Assembly (NCBI GenBank): GCA_964598535.1
Contig: CAZRCI010000017.1
Location: 1-64,000, forward strand
DNA from: JALHMI01 sp964598535
GTDB lineage: Bacteria > Planctomycetota > Planctomycetia > Pirellulales > PALSA-1355
Direction: 5' to 3'
Length of the DNA: 64,000 nucleotides
The first letter of the stretch is position 1, and each line of letters begins with the position of its first letter. Shown piece after piece: positions 1 through 9,216 of this stretch. The position numbers were made by a program, and so were the translations under genes. Under the pieces are notes generated by a model. The model ran no database searches, was not told the origin of the DNA, and saw only the letters and a program-made list of their open reading frames with translations.

Positions 1-76
1 CGACTCCGCGTCGCTATTTTGCCATCGCATCCCTGCGATGTCGCAGCCCGTTGAAGAATTCAACGGGCTGCCTAGG
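1..76. repeat. Dispersed intergenic palindromic repeat, right-hand part
   Basis: A perfect 10-bp inverted repeat (44-53 with 61-70, loop 54-60) ends this stretch. Bases 1-41 resemble 23773-23813, with the shared core CTATTTTG followed by a similar TCC.TGCGAT stretch. The hairpin resembles the one at 16165-16189. I read it as one copy of an intergenic repeat family found at several places in this window. Bases 77-193 hold no gene that I can support. Confidence 0.55.
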
Positions 77-193
77 CGAAACGCTCCGAGATTCCAGTAT
101 AGTGTTCGCGGTCGTGTCTCATGGCGGGTGCTAGCGATTATGCCGCTTTTCGCGGCCGTCGGAGGACAAAATCTCAATTGGCGGCGACGCGCC

Positions 194-2932
194 CTACGAG
201 CCATCGGCCGGCTGCTCGCCGCGCCGAGTCACGGCCGAACGCGTGGTGATGAAGATCGTCGAACGACCGGCCGCGTCGGGTTTGATCTGGTAGACTAGCT
301 TCCCCTCGGGGTTCGCCAAGGCCAGCAGCCGGCGCAGGATCTGCTCGGCGGGCTGCCGCCGGGCCTCGAAGTCGTTGAGCGACTGGTTACGCGTGATGCC
401 TTCGAGTTGCAGGTCGTTTCCCACGATGATGATCGGCGCGCCGATTTCGCGCGCTAGTACGCCGAGCGCGCCTTCGAGCGTCTCGCGTGGGAAGCTGAGC
501 GTCACCTGACGGGCGAGCGCATCGCTGGCGGAGAGGCCTTGTTGCGGAGCGGTGGTGGTGGTCAAGGCCGGCGCTTGTGGCGCGCTTTCGAGCAGCGCCA
601 GATCCGCGCCCAACAGCAGATTGTGAGCCGCGGCGATGGGCAGATAGGCGTTCATCACCAGTTGCCGGCCGTCGAGGCTGCTACGCGTGTAAGCACGCGT
701 GGTCTTCAGCATGTCAGGAAACTGTCGCAGCACGTCCGCGCCGTGCGGCCGCGGCGCAGACGTGGCGAAATTGCTTTCGAGCTGAGCGGGCAGTTTTTCC
801 CAATGCGTTCGAAGCTGGCTCAAGAGCTCGCCCGGGCGGCGATCGACAGGGGCACTGGCTCGAAACTCGAGGTACAAATCGATATCCAAGTTCGCGCTGA
901 TCGAGACGGCGTCGATATCGGGACCGAGAAAGGTTTCGAGCGGTTCTCGGAGTTGGGCAAGCGGTCCCCGCATGAGGGCGCCACCGTCGGTGAACAAGAA
1001 CCGCGGATTCAAGATAAGCGTGAACGTGCGCTGCTCGTCGCTGGCCGCCAGAAGCTGTTCGAGGCTGCTTCGCAAGAGCGGAACGCCGTCGAGCTCGAGG
1101 ATTTCCCGCATCCAGGCCGTGGTGCTCACGACGAGCGTATGGCCGTCGCCTGTCTCGGGCAGGTAGTACGCCAGGCCGTCACGCTCGAAGAACTGCTTGT
1201 CGGCGTGTTCGACCAGAGCGGGGTGGCCCCAGGCCTCGAGCAGCGCCTCGCGCGGAGCTTCGTTACCGAGCACGGCCACATACGAGGCGCGCGGAGACAG
1301 CTCTTCATCGGCCGCGAACGCGATGAAGAGTTGTTCGACGTCTTCGAGTTCGACGCCGAGCGCGCGCTCCAGAACCGTGGGTAGTGATTGGCCGGCGGGG
1401 CCGAGCGCGGCCAGGAGCTTGGGCCCTTCGGCACTGTGCAACAGATCGGCCGGACGCAGGGCCAGGATTACCTGCGAGCCGTGCGGAAGGTAGTGCAATT
1501 CGAGCGGCGCGCCGTCGGTGGGCGATTCCCAGAGCGTACGGCCATCGTCCTCGATCAGGTTCGAAGCCAGCGGCGCGAGTGTCGTTTCGGCCGCGACGAC
1601 TTCCGCTTCCGAATTCACCGGCGTATCGAGGGCGGGCGCCGCTTCGACCGTGGCGCTCGCATCCACGACTGGCGCCGTTTTGAGAGCCTGGTTCCAGAAC
1701 ACGCCCGCCACCAGCAGCAGCATGGCCGTGGCGCCGGCGATCCACCAGGCGGCGCCCCACCGGGCACCGCGCGCCGCGGAAACGCTGCGCCGCGCGGGGC
1801 GTGGGGGGCTATCCGCCGCCGAGACGGTCTCGTCGGGGGGATCATGGCCGGTGAGCGGCTGCGAACGAGAATCCCGTGGCAGTTCTGCTGATGGCTGGAG
1901 GCTGCTACCCGCATTGCCGGCCAGGTTCGTGGGGCCGCTCTTGGCAAGACGTGCCAGGACGTGCGCCGCTTCGGTGGCCGACGGACAGCGCAAGAGCGGG
2001 TCTTTGGCGAGTAGCGACTCGATCAGTTGGACAAGGTCTGCCGGTAGCTCGGCCGCGAGCTTGTCGAACGCGGGCGGCGAATCATGCGGGTGTCGAAAAC
2101 GTTTTTCATCCGGAGTGCCGCCGGCGAAGGGTGGTTGTCCGGCGAGCAGTGCGTAGATCACGCAGCCGAGGGCATAGATATCCGTGAGCGGATTGGGCAG
2201 GGCTTCGCAATTGGCCAATTCAGGAGCCGTGTAGTCCGCCAGCGGCAGTTCGAAATGTTTGGACCTGGCGGCCGGTGGCACAAGTGGAAATTGCAAAATC
2301 TTCAGCGAGCCCTGCGGTGTCAGCCAAAGATTTTGCGGCGCGAGGCCGCCATGCACGAGTTGCTGCTCATGAATGGCCGCGAGTCCCAGTGCCGCTTGGC
2401 ACGCCAAGCGGCACGCCGTGCTCACGGGTAAACGCTTGCCGGACACGGCGTCGTGCAGCGTTCCACCGTCGAGCACTTCGAGCACCACGAACGCCTGACC
2501 GCGCTGGCGCGTGGTCTGGAGGGTACGGCTCACGTGCGGGTTTTTCACCGCTGCGCAGCGTGACGCGAGCTCTATCAGATCGCGGTACTCGTCTGGTTCG
2601 CCGGTGAGCGCCGCCAGCGGTACCAGCATGACCCGTTGACGGCCTTGGTAGCTGGCGCGAAACACGCGCTCGAGCCGGCCGCGGGGCACGCGGTCGATAA
2701 TTGTGAACGGTCCGAAGACGAACGGGCCTGGCCTGCCTGACAGGAGAATGTCCGCCTGGTAGCGCGTCAGTTTTTTTTCCGCGACGAGCCATTCCGCGGT
2801 CTGTGAAGAATTGGCTTGCGGGCTTGCGTCTGCGCGTTGCAGAAAATGTTGGCGCAGCGATTCGCACTCCGACGGCGACGCGAGTTCGCTCGTCGTGAGC
2901 AGTCGCCAAAAATCGTCGGTCGAGACTGGCAT
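194..2932 (-). CDS. Membrane-anchored protein with degenerate Ser/Thr kinase domain (pseudokinase)
   Basis: 912 residues. Residues 70-330 have the layout of a Ser/Thr protein kinase, including TAPEL (235-239, APE motif) and DIYALGC (251-257, DxWSLG-like). The catalytic residues are gone: the VAIK lysine region reads VMLVPL (101-106), HRDxxxxN reads HGGLAPQN (194-201, aspartate lost) and DFG reads LQFP (213-216). A proline-rich linker leads to one membrane segment (about 394-412) and then a roughly 500-residue extracytoplasmic part. The last 90 residues (SFPRETLE..., then GITRNQS) look like a small conserved planctomycete module whose function I do not know. Active kinases of this layout sense or signal across the membrane; this one more likely acts as a scaffold or a ligand- or protein-binding pseudokinase. 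It is transcribed away from its neighbour. The kinase fold is clear, the role is not. Confidence 0.85.
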   Translation of the reverse strand: MPVSTDDFWRLLTTSELASPSECESLRQHFLQRADASPQANSSQTAEWLVAEKKLTRYQADILLSGRPGPFVFGPFTIIDRVPRGRLERVFRASYQGRQRVMLVPLAALTGEPDEYRDLIELASRCAAVKNPHVSRTLQTTRQRGQAFVVLEVLDGGTLHDAVSGKRLPVSTACRLACQAALGLAAIHEQQLVHGGLAPQNLWLTPQGSLKILQFPLVPPAARSKHFELPLADYTAPELANCEALPNPLTDIYALGCVIYALLAGQPPFAGGTPDEKRFRHPHDSPPAFDKLAAELPADLVQLIESLLAKDPLLRCPSATEAAHVLARLAKSGPTNLAGNAGSSLQPSAELPRDSRSQPLTGHDPPDETVSAADSPPRPARRSVSAARGARWGAAWWIAGATAMLLLVAGVFWNQALKTAPVVDASATVEAAPALDTPVNSEAEVVAAETTLAPLASNLIEDDGRTLWESPTDGAPLELHYLPHGSQVILALRPADLLHSAEGPKLLAALGPAGQSLPTVLERALGVELEDVEQLFIAFAADEELSPRASYVAVLGNEAPREALLEAWGHPALVEHADKQFFERDGLAYYLPETGDGHTLVVSTTAWMREILELDGVPLLRSSLEQLLAASDEQRTFTLILNPRFLFTDGGALMRGPLAQLREPLETFLGPDIDAVSISANLDIDLYLEFRASAPVDRRPGELLSQLRTHWEKLPAQLESNFATSAPRPHGADVLRQFPDMLKTTRAYTRSSLDGRQLVMNAYLPIAAAHNLLLGADLALLESAPQAPALTTTTAPQQGLSASDALARQVTLSFPRETLEGALGVLAREIGAPIIIVGNDLQLEGITRNQSLNDFEARRQPAEQILRRLLALANPEGKLVYQIKPDAAGRSTIFITTRSAVTRRGEQPADGS

Positions 2933-3122
2933 GGAAGGCTGCGAGGTTCCGGAACGCGGAGAGACTGCCCGCGGAATTGCTTACGACGGCCGCCGGGGAG
3001 GTGAATGTAACACTGCGACAGTCAACTTTACCACGGCTCGGTTGAGCGTGGCAAAGGCCGAAGATTCAGGCAGGTTCGCACGCGGATCTCCGTCAACAGC
3101 GCTGGGCCGCGAAATTTCGGAC

Positions 3123-3128
3123 TATAAT
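3123..3128 (+). promoter_or_regulatory. Candidate -10 box (TATAAT) of the small downstream gene
   Basis: A perfect TATAAT lies about 30 nt before the ATG at 3158. No good -35 hexamer sits 16-18 nt upstream, so this is only partial promoter evidence. Confidence 0.35.
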
Positions 3129-3157
3129 GAGGCGCACGACCAAAGGTTCTGAAAGGC

Positions 3158-3361
3158 ATGGAGATCAGGAGCCGGCGCGGGCTGCTCGTGGCGGGCGCCA
3201 TGGCCACCGTGCTTAGCGACCGCGAATTGCAATGGGAACTGGCCGTATTGAGGGGGCAAGTGAATCCCGATCCACCGTTAAAACACAAGCTCGAATCGGA
3301 TTTGGCGCGAGTCCGGGACGAGCAAACCAGCCGGGTGAACGGAACGCGTGGCAACCCTTGA
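3158..3361 (+). CDS. Small hypothetical protein
   Basis: 67 residues, starting ATG just after a GAAAGG stretch and about 30 nt after a TATAAT box. An internal in-frame ATG at 3206 would give a shorter, charged protein. The product is hydrophilic, with a helical, charged middle (DRELQWELAVLRG, then KHKLESDLARVRDE). It has no signal peptide or known motif that I recognise. The 3' end runs into a copy of the intergenic hairpin repeat (about 3352-3376), which is a warning that the reading frame may be chance. It stands alone between the pseudokinase and the TPR glycosyltransferase array. Confidence 0.4.
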   Translation: MEIRSRRGLLVAGAMATVLSDRELQWELAVLRGQVNPDPPLKHKLESDLARVRDEQTSRVNGTRGNP

Positions 3362-3376
3362 GGTATTTTGACGGGC
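3352..3376. repeat. Possible degraded copy of the intergenic hairpin repeat
   Basis: The 25 bases align with the terminal hairpin at 16165-16191, sharing CCC, GTATTTT and GGGCTG with one gap. The fold is weaker here. Assignment to the family is by eye only. Confidence 0.35.
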
Positions 3377-3481
3377 TGCGACGAGCCGTTTTATGAAAAT
3401 GCGCGGTTTTGGCCTATGCTGAGTTAGATTCGCAGAGAAAACGCCGCACGTCCGTTCCGCCAGCGCGCAGTCGAGCCGGTC

Positions 3482-6064
3482 ATGGCGACACCGATCGAAA
3501 TCTTACAGGCCGCCTTCGCGCAGCATCAGGCGGGGCGGCTGCGCGAGGCCGAGATGCTGTACCGGCAGGTGCTGGCCGCCGATCCGCGCCAAGCCGACGC
3601 TTGGCATCTGTTGGGGTTGATCGCGCTGCAAGCCGCGCGACCCGACGCCGCCGAGCAGTGCATCGCGAAGGCGATCGCCCTGGCTGGCGACCGGCCGGCC
3701 TATCATTCGAATCTGGCCAACGTGCTGCGCCTGGCCGGGCAATCCGCGCGCGCAGAACAGGCGGTGCGCCGCGCAATCGAGCTCGATGCGAATCAGGCGG
3801 AAGCCCACAACAACCTGGGTAACGTGCTTGTCGACCAGGGGCGCCAGGACGAAGCGGCCAGGGCCTATGCTCGGGCGATTGAGCTCGCGCCGAACTATGC
3901 CGACCCCCACAATAACCTGGGAACGATTGTGCATCGTCGCGGGGCGCTGGACGAGGCGATCGAGCACTATCGCCGGGCGCTGGCGATCCAGCCGCGTTAC
4001 TTGGACGCATACAACAATCTGGGAACCGCGCTCAAGGCGCGGGGGCGGCTCGACGAAGCGGCCGAAGCCTACGCGGCGGCGCTGCAAATTGCGCCGGCGG
4101 CCGCGCGGGCCCATCTGAACCTGGGCACGGTGCGCCAGGAGCAGGGGCGTTTCGAGGAAGCCATCGCCCGTTATCGCGAAGCGTTACGGCTCGAACCCGA
4201 TTCGGTTCTGGCGCTGAACAATCTGGGGGCGGCGCTCCAGGAGCAAGGCGAGCTCGACGAAGCGCGAGCCATGCTCGACCGGGCGATTCGCCTCGCCCCG
4301 GCGCTGGCCGACGCCCATTTCAATCTGGGCTCGGTGCTGGAAGCCGAGGGCGATCTGGAGGGGGCAGCCGCCGCGTATGACCGGGCGGTCGCCTGCGACG
4401 CGAGGTTCGTGAAGCCTTTGACGCGGCGGGCACGCATGGAGCAGCGCGCCGGGCGGCTCAACGAGGCCGTGGGATGGGCCGAACGAGCGGTCGCCGCCGA
4501 TCCGCGGGACGCGACGGCGCCGTTTGTCTGGGCCGATATCTGCGACGCTCTCGGCCGGCACGCCGACGCGACGCAAGGGTATCGGCAAGCAATTCGACTC
4601 AAGCCGGATTTTCCGGAAGCGTATAACAACCTGGCAATGAGTTATGCCGATCGCGGCCAGCCCGACGAAGCCGAGCGGTTGTGCCGGCAGGGGCTGGAGC
4701 ATCAGCCCACGTCGTCCGCGCTGCTGGCGAATCTGGCCACCGCGCTGACGCACCAGGGGCGTCAGGACGAAGCGCTTGTCGCGGCTCGCAAGGCGGTCGA
4801 AGCCGATCCGACTAGCAGCGATGCGCACAGCAATCTGCTTTATGCTCTGCACTATCCGCCGGATCACGACCCGCAGGCGATTTTCGAGGAGCATCTGTCC
4901 TGGGCTCGCCGGCACGCCGAACCGCTGACCAAAGTCGCGCCGGTTCCGCAGCGCGATCGCGACCCGAACCGCCGGTTGCGCGTGGGGTACGTATCGCCGT
5001 ACTTCCGGGACCATGCCGTGAGCTTCTTCAGCGAGCCGCTGATCGCCTCACACGATCGCGCGGCGGTCGAGCTTTTCTTGTATAGCGATAACCGGCGGAA
5101 CGACGCGATCACGGAACGCTTTCGCGCGGCGACCGAGCATTGGCGCGACGTGCGGTTTCTGTCGGACGAGCAGTTGGCCGAGGTTGTGCGTGAAGACCAG
5201 ATCGATATCCTGGTCGATCTTACCGGACACATCGCGTTAAACCGGTTACGAGCGTTTGCCCGGCGGCCTGCGCCGGTGCAAGTGACATACATTGGCTACC
5301 AGGACACGACCGGGATGTCGGCGATGGATTATCGGCTGACCGACGAACGCGCCGATCCTCCCGGCGCGGAGCGCTATTATTCCGAGCGTTTATATCGGCT
5401 GCCGCGGACGTACTTCTGCTATCGTCCGGCGGCGGAGTCGCCCGAGCCGACGCCGTCGCCGGCCGTGGCCAACGGCCACGTTACGTTCGGCTCGTTCAAC
5501 AACTTCACCAAGGTCACGCCGCGCGTGATCGACGCCTGGATCGAGATTTTACGCCGGGTGGAACATTCGCGGCTCGTAGTGCTCGCCAACCGCGGCGGCC
5601 ACGTCGAGCGGACGTTCGCGCGCAAGGCCGGCGAAGCGGGCATCGACGCCGGGCGAATCGAGCTTTATAACCGCATGCCACGGCGGGCTTACTTCGAGCT
5701 CATGCAACGGGCCGATATCGCGCTCGATCCGTTTCCTTTCAACGGGCATACGACGACCTGCGACCAGACCTGGTTGGGCCTGCCGACCGTGATGCTCCAG
5801 GGAGATACGTACGTTACGCGATATGCGGCGGGGGTGTTGGCGCCCGTCGGGCTGGCCGCGAATATCACCCGCTCGGAGCACGAGTATATCGCGAGGGCCG
5901 TGGCGCTGGCCGAAGATTTTGAGGAACTAGTGCGGCTGCGCGGCGCGTTACGGCGGCGGATGGCCGATTCGGTGCTGTTGGATTTCGCCGGATTTGCCCG
6001 GGAGGTGGAAGCGGCCTATCGTCAAATGTGGAGTTCGTGGTGCCAGGGGGGACGCGTGTCATGA
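3482..6064 (+). CDS. TPR-OGT protein: SPINDLY-like GT41 glycosyltransferase, copy 1
   Basis: 860 residues. The N-terminal half (about 1-440) is a run of 34-residue TPR units, many ending in the Asn-Asn-Leu-Gly type repeat seen in O-GlcNAc transferases. The C-terminal part (about 495-850) is a GT41 catalytic domain. It opens with LRVGYVSPYFRDHAVSFF (the region of the catalytic histidine), keeps a lysine in NNFTKVTP near 677 (equivalent to the nucleotide-sugar binding lysine of OGT) and FNGHTTTCDQTWLGLP near 755. By family it should transfer a sugar, often GlcNAc or fucose, from a nucleotide sugar to Ser/Thr of proteins in the cytoplasm; the donor cannot be read from sequence. It overlaps the next gene by the ATGA junction at 6061-6064, so the two are surely co-transcribed. 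Confidence 0.9.
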   Translation: MATPIEILQAAFAQHQAGRLREAEMLYRQVLAADPRQADAWHLLGLIALQAARPDAAEQCIAKAIALAGDRPAYHSNLANVLRLAGQSARAEQAVRRAIELDANQAEAHNNLGNVLVDQGRQDEAARAYARAIELAPNYADPHNNLGTIVHRRGALDEAIEHYRRALAIQPRYLDAYNNLGTALKARGRLDEAAEAYAAALQIAPAAARAHLNLGTVRQEQGRFEEAIARYREALRLEPDSVLALNNLGAALQEQGELDEARAMLDRAIRLAPALADAHFNLGSVLEAEGDLEGAAAAYDRAVACDARFVKPLTRRARMEQRAGRLNEAVGWAERAVAADPRDATAPFVWADICDALGRHADATQGYRQAIRLKPDFPEAYNNLAMSYADRGQPDEAERLCRQGLEHQPTSSALLANLATALTHQGRQDEALVAARKAVEADPTSSDAHSNLLYALHYPPDHDPQAIFEEHLSWARRHAEPLTKVAPVPQRDRDPNRRLRVGYVSPYFRDHAVSFFSEPLIASHDRAAVELFLYSDNRRNDAITERFRAATEHWRDVRFLSDEQLAEVVREDQIDILVDLTGHIALNRLRAFARRPAPVQVTYIGYQDTTGMSAMDYRLTDERADPPGAERYYSERLYRLPRTYFCYRPAAESPEPTPSPAVANGHVTFGSFNNFTKVTPRVIDAWIEILRRVEHSRLVVLANRGGHVERTFARKAGEAGIDAGRIELYNRMPRRAYFELMQRADIALDPFPFNGHTTTCDQTWLGLPTVMLQGDTYVTRYAAGVLAPVGLAANITRSEHEYIARAVALAEDFEELVRLRGALRRRMADSVLLDFAGFAREVEAAYRQMWSSWCQGGRVS

Positions 6065-8355
6065 CATCCACCGACTTCCATGAGCAGACGTTGGCCGCGG
6101 GAATTCGCTGCCACGACGCGGGCGATTTACAAGGCGCCGAACGGCATTATCGCGAGGTGTTGCGCGCCAACCCGAGGCACGCGAAGGCCACGTATCTGCT
6201 GGGGTTGCTCGCGCACCAGGTCGGCAAGCTCGACCTGGCGATCGGGCTGTTGTGCCAGGCCATTCGGTTCGACGGGCGGCAGCCGACGTTTCATGCCCGG
6301 CTGGGCGAAGCGTTTCGCGCCGCGGGCCGGCTGACCGAGGCCGTGGAGAGCTATCGCCAAGCCGTGCGAATGAACGGTCGGCAACCGGAGTTTCAAAACG
6401 GGCTGGGCACGCTCCTGCAAATGCAAGGCGATCTGGAAGGCGCGATCGCCTGCTATCGACAAGCAACCGCGCTGAAATCCACGCACATGGCGGGCTGGTT
6501 CAACCTGGGATTGGCGCTCCAGCAATGCGGCCGGTTTGACGAGGCGGCAACGGCCCTGGGCGAAGCGGTGCGCATCGCGCCCGAACACTTTGACGCCCGA
6601 GTGGCCTGGGCCGGAATGCTTCAGGCCGCGGGCCGGACCCAAGAGGCGATCGACGTGTTCCAAAAGCTCGCGGAAGAGGATCCCGACTCGCCGCAGATTC
6701 AATGCGCCATCGGCGCGGGGCAGCAGGCATTGGGAAACTGCGCGGCGGCAATGGCTTGCTATTTGAGGGCGATCGAGCTGGCGCCAAACTTTGCCGAAGC
6801 GCACTACAACCTGGGAACCGCGCTCCAAAACTTGGGCCGCGACGCGGATGCCGTGACGGCGTATTTGCGGGCCACTGAGTTGTCGCCGGGCTTGGCCCTG
6901 GCATGGGCGAACCTGTCAAACGCTTTCCTCGGGGTTAGGCGACCCGACCAGGCCGTGGAGGCCGCGCGCATGGCCCAGTCGCTTCAGCCTCGTTCGCACT
7001 CGGTCATGGGAAACCTGGCCGCGGCCTTGCAATTGCAAGGAGATATGGGCGGCGCCATCGCCGCGTATCGCCAGGCGCTGGAGTTGCATGCCGGCGACTA
7101 TAGCAATCATTGCAACTTGCTCTATTCGCTGAACTTTTCGCCGGACTACGACGCCGCGACCTTGCACGAGGAACATTTGCGTTGGGCTCGACAGCATGCG
7201 GAACGCTTCACCGCCGCCGCGCCGCCGCACGACAACGAGCGCGACCCCGAAAAACGGCTGCGGGTGGGCTATGTTTCCGCGCACTTTCAGGATCACGCGG
7301 TGGCGATCTTTCTGGAGCCGCTGTTGCGCGGCCACGATCGCTCGCAGGTCGAACTATTTTGCTATAGCGACGTACGACGGCCGGATCGAATTACCGAGCG
7401 CTGCAAGAAGCTGGCCGATTGTTGGCGCGACGTGGCGGTACGTTCCGACGCGGAGATTGTCGAGCAGATTCGCGCCGACAAGATTGACGTGCTGGTGGAT
7501 CTGGCCGGCCACATCGGAGGCAATCGGCTGCTGGTGTTTGCCCGCAAGCCAGCGCCGGTGCAGGTGACGTACTTGGGATATCAAAACACGACCGGATTGT
7601 CGGCGATGGATTATCGGCTGACAGACGCGCACGCGGATCCGCCGGGCGCGACGGACCGCTTTTACACCGAGAAGTTAGTGCGGTTGCCCGAGGCATTTTT
7701 CGTGTACGAACCGTTGGCCGACGCGCCGGATGTGGAGACGCTGCCGGCCGAGCGCGAGGGCTTTATTACGTTTGCCTCGTTGAATAATATTCCTAAGCTC
7801 ACGCCGCGGAATTTCCAGGTATGGGCGACGATTTTACAGCGTGTGGCAGGTTCGCGACTGCTCGTCTTGGGGTATCCGGACAGCCTGTTCGAGCGGCGTG
7901 TTCGTGAGCTGTTGGCCGCCGAGGGGATCGATGGCAGTCGGGTGCGGGTCGTCGGCAAGCGTCCGCGCCGCGATTATTTGGCGTTGCACCACGAAATCGA
8001 CATCGCGCTGGATTCGTTTCCATTTAATGGCCATACCACGGTTTGCGATGCGCTGTGGATGGGAGTGCCCTCGATTATGCTAGAGGGAGATTGCTATGCG
8101 TCGCGGTTCGGCGGCAGCACGCTGCTGGGCGTAGGGTTGGGAGACTTGATCGCCGGATCGACGGAAGAGTACGTCGAACTGGCGGTTGCGCTGGCGGAAG
8201 ACCGCGAACGGCTGCGGAAGCTTCGTTGCGTGTTGCGCGAACGTTTTCGTGAATCGCCGCTGCTCGATGTGCGGCGTTTTGCCTCGCAGGTGGAAGCGGC
8301 CTACCGTGGCATGTGGCGGGCATGGTGTGCATCTGGTTCGATTGCAAGTGCATGA
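6061..8355 (+). CDS. TPR-OGT protein: SPINDLY-like GT41 glycosyltransferase, copy 2
   Basis: 764 residues from the ATG at 6061, which overlaps the stop of copy 1; an earlier in-frame ATG at 6028 would extend well into that gene and is unlikely. TPR units fill about 1-370. The GT41 domain follows, with RLRVGYVSAHFQDHAVAIF, a lysine in NNIPKLTP and FNGHTTVCDALWMGVP, so the residues expected for activity are present. It is a clear paralogue of the preceding gene, most similar in the catalytic half (shared ITER..., DILVDL/DVLVDL, GYQ.TTG.SAMDYRLTD), with a shorter TPR part. Different TPR lengths with a conserved catalytic domain suggest different protein targets for the same sugar transfer; this is inference. 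Confidence 0.9.
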   Translation: MTSTDFHEQTLAAGIRCHDAGDLQGAERHYREVLRANPRHAKATYLLGLLAHQVGKLDLAIGLLCQAIRFDGRQPTFHARLGEAFRAAGRLTEAVESYRQAVRMNGRQPEFQNGLGTLLQMQGDLEGAIACYRQATALKSTHMAGWFNLGLALQQCGRFDEAATALGEAVRIAPEHFDARVAWAGMLQAAGRTQEAIDVFQKLAEEDPDSPQIQCAIGAGQQALGNCAAAMACYLRAIELAPNFAEAHYNLGTALQNLGRDADAVTAYLRATELSPGLALAWANLSNAFLGVRRPDQAVEAARMAQSLQPRSHSVMGNLAAALQLQGDMGGAIAAYRQALELHAGDYSNHCNLLYSLNFSPDYDAATLHEEHLRWARQHAERFTAAAPPHDNERDPEKRLRVGYVSAHFQDHAVAIFLEPLLRGHDRSQVELFCYSDVRRPDRITERCKKLADCWRDVAVRSDAEIVEQIRADKIDVLVDLAGHIGGNRLLVFARKPAPVQVTYLGYQNTTGLSAMDYRLTDAHADPPGATDRFYTEKLVRLPEAFFVYEPLADAPDVETLPAEREGFITFASLNNIPKLTPRNFQVWATILQRVAGSRLLVLGYPDSLFERRVRELLAAEGIDGSRVRVVGKRPRRDYLALHHEIDIALDSFPFNGHTTVCDALWMGVPSIMLEGDCYASRFGGSTLLGVGLGDLIAGSTEEYVELAVALAEDRERLRKLRCVLRERFRESPLLDVRRFASQVEAAYRGMWRAWCASGSIASA

Positions 8356-8362
8356 GGCAGTG

Positions 8363-9037
8363 ATGGCAGATATCGTCGAGATGCTACAAGCGGGACTGGC
8401 TCACCATCGGGCCGGTCGGCTGCCCGAGGCGGAACGTGACTATCGCAAGGTGCTCGAGATGCACCCGCGCCATGCGCAGGCGCTGCACTTGTTGGGGCTG
8501 GTGGCCTTTCAGGCGGGAAAGATCGAGCTGTCGCGGCAGTTCATCGAGGGGGCGATTTCGGTCGATGCCTTCCACGCCCCGTTCTGGGCCGATCTGGCTG
8601 AAGTCCTCCGCGCGCTCGAGCAATCCGATGACGCCCTGAACGCGTATCGCAAGGCCCTCGAGCTGAACCCCGAGATGCCGGATACCTGGACGCATTATGG
8701 CTCGATGCTGCACGCGATGGGCAAGCTCGACGAGGCCGTGGCCTGCTACCACAAGGCGCTCGAGGCCGACCCCCAGTATGCGGGCGCACATGCGTTTCTG
8801 GGCATGGCGATGCAAGAGCGGGGAGCGATGGACGAAGCGCAGCGACAGCTTGAACAGGCCGTGCAACTGGCGCCCAACAATCCCGAGATCTACCTGCAAT
8901 TGGGCCGCTGCCTGCACGCGCAGGAGAAGTGGTTGGATGCCATCGCATGCTATCAAAAAGTCCGTAGACTGGAGCCCGACCACTCGGACGCGCAGCGCTT
9001 GTACGAGGAAGCCAAGGCCGCGTTATCGCGATCTTAG
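8363..9037 (+). CDS. TPR-only protein of the glycosyltransferase array
   Basis: 224 residues from the ATG at 8363, 7 nt after the preceding stop; the frame is open further upstream but overlaps the previous gene. It begins with the same opening module as its neighbours (LQAGLAHHRAGRLPEAERDYRK, then HLLGLVAFQ) and continues with about five TPR units to the end. There is no catalytic domain, and the stop codon is clean. It could be a truncated paralogue, or an adaptor that shares partners with the TPR glycosyltransferases on either side. No membrane segment or signal peptide is present. Confidence 0.8.
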   Translation: MADIVEMLQAGLAHHRAGRLPEAERDYRKVLEMHPRHAQALHLLGLVAFQAGKIELSRQFIEGAISVDAFHAPFWADLAEVLRALEQSDDALNAYRKALELNPEMPDTWTHYGSMLHAMGKLDEAVACYHKALEADPQYAGAHAFLGMAMQERGAMDEAQRQLEQAVQLAPNNPEIYLQLGRCLHAQEKWLDAIACYQKVRRLEPDHSDAQRLYEEAKAALSRS

Positions 9038-9216
9038 ACGCCCCGTTGGTCGCGCACCGCGCGAACAGATCGCCAGGCGGCCCGCGGCGCTATTTCGGCG
9101 ATGAAAACGCAAGGAAATCGCTTTTTCGCCTGGGGGCCGCCGACGGTTGATCGTTTCCAAGGGCGGTCGCTCAAAGACGGGCTTCCCTCGATTCTCGAAA
9201 TGAATATTCCACGCGT

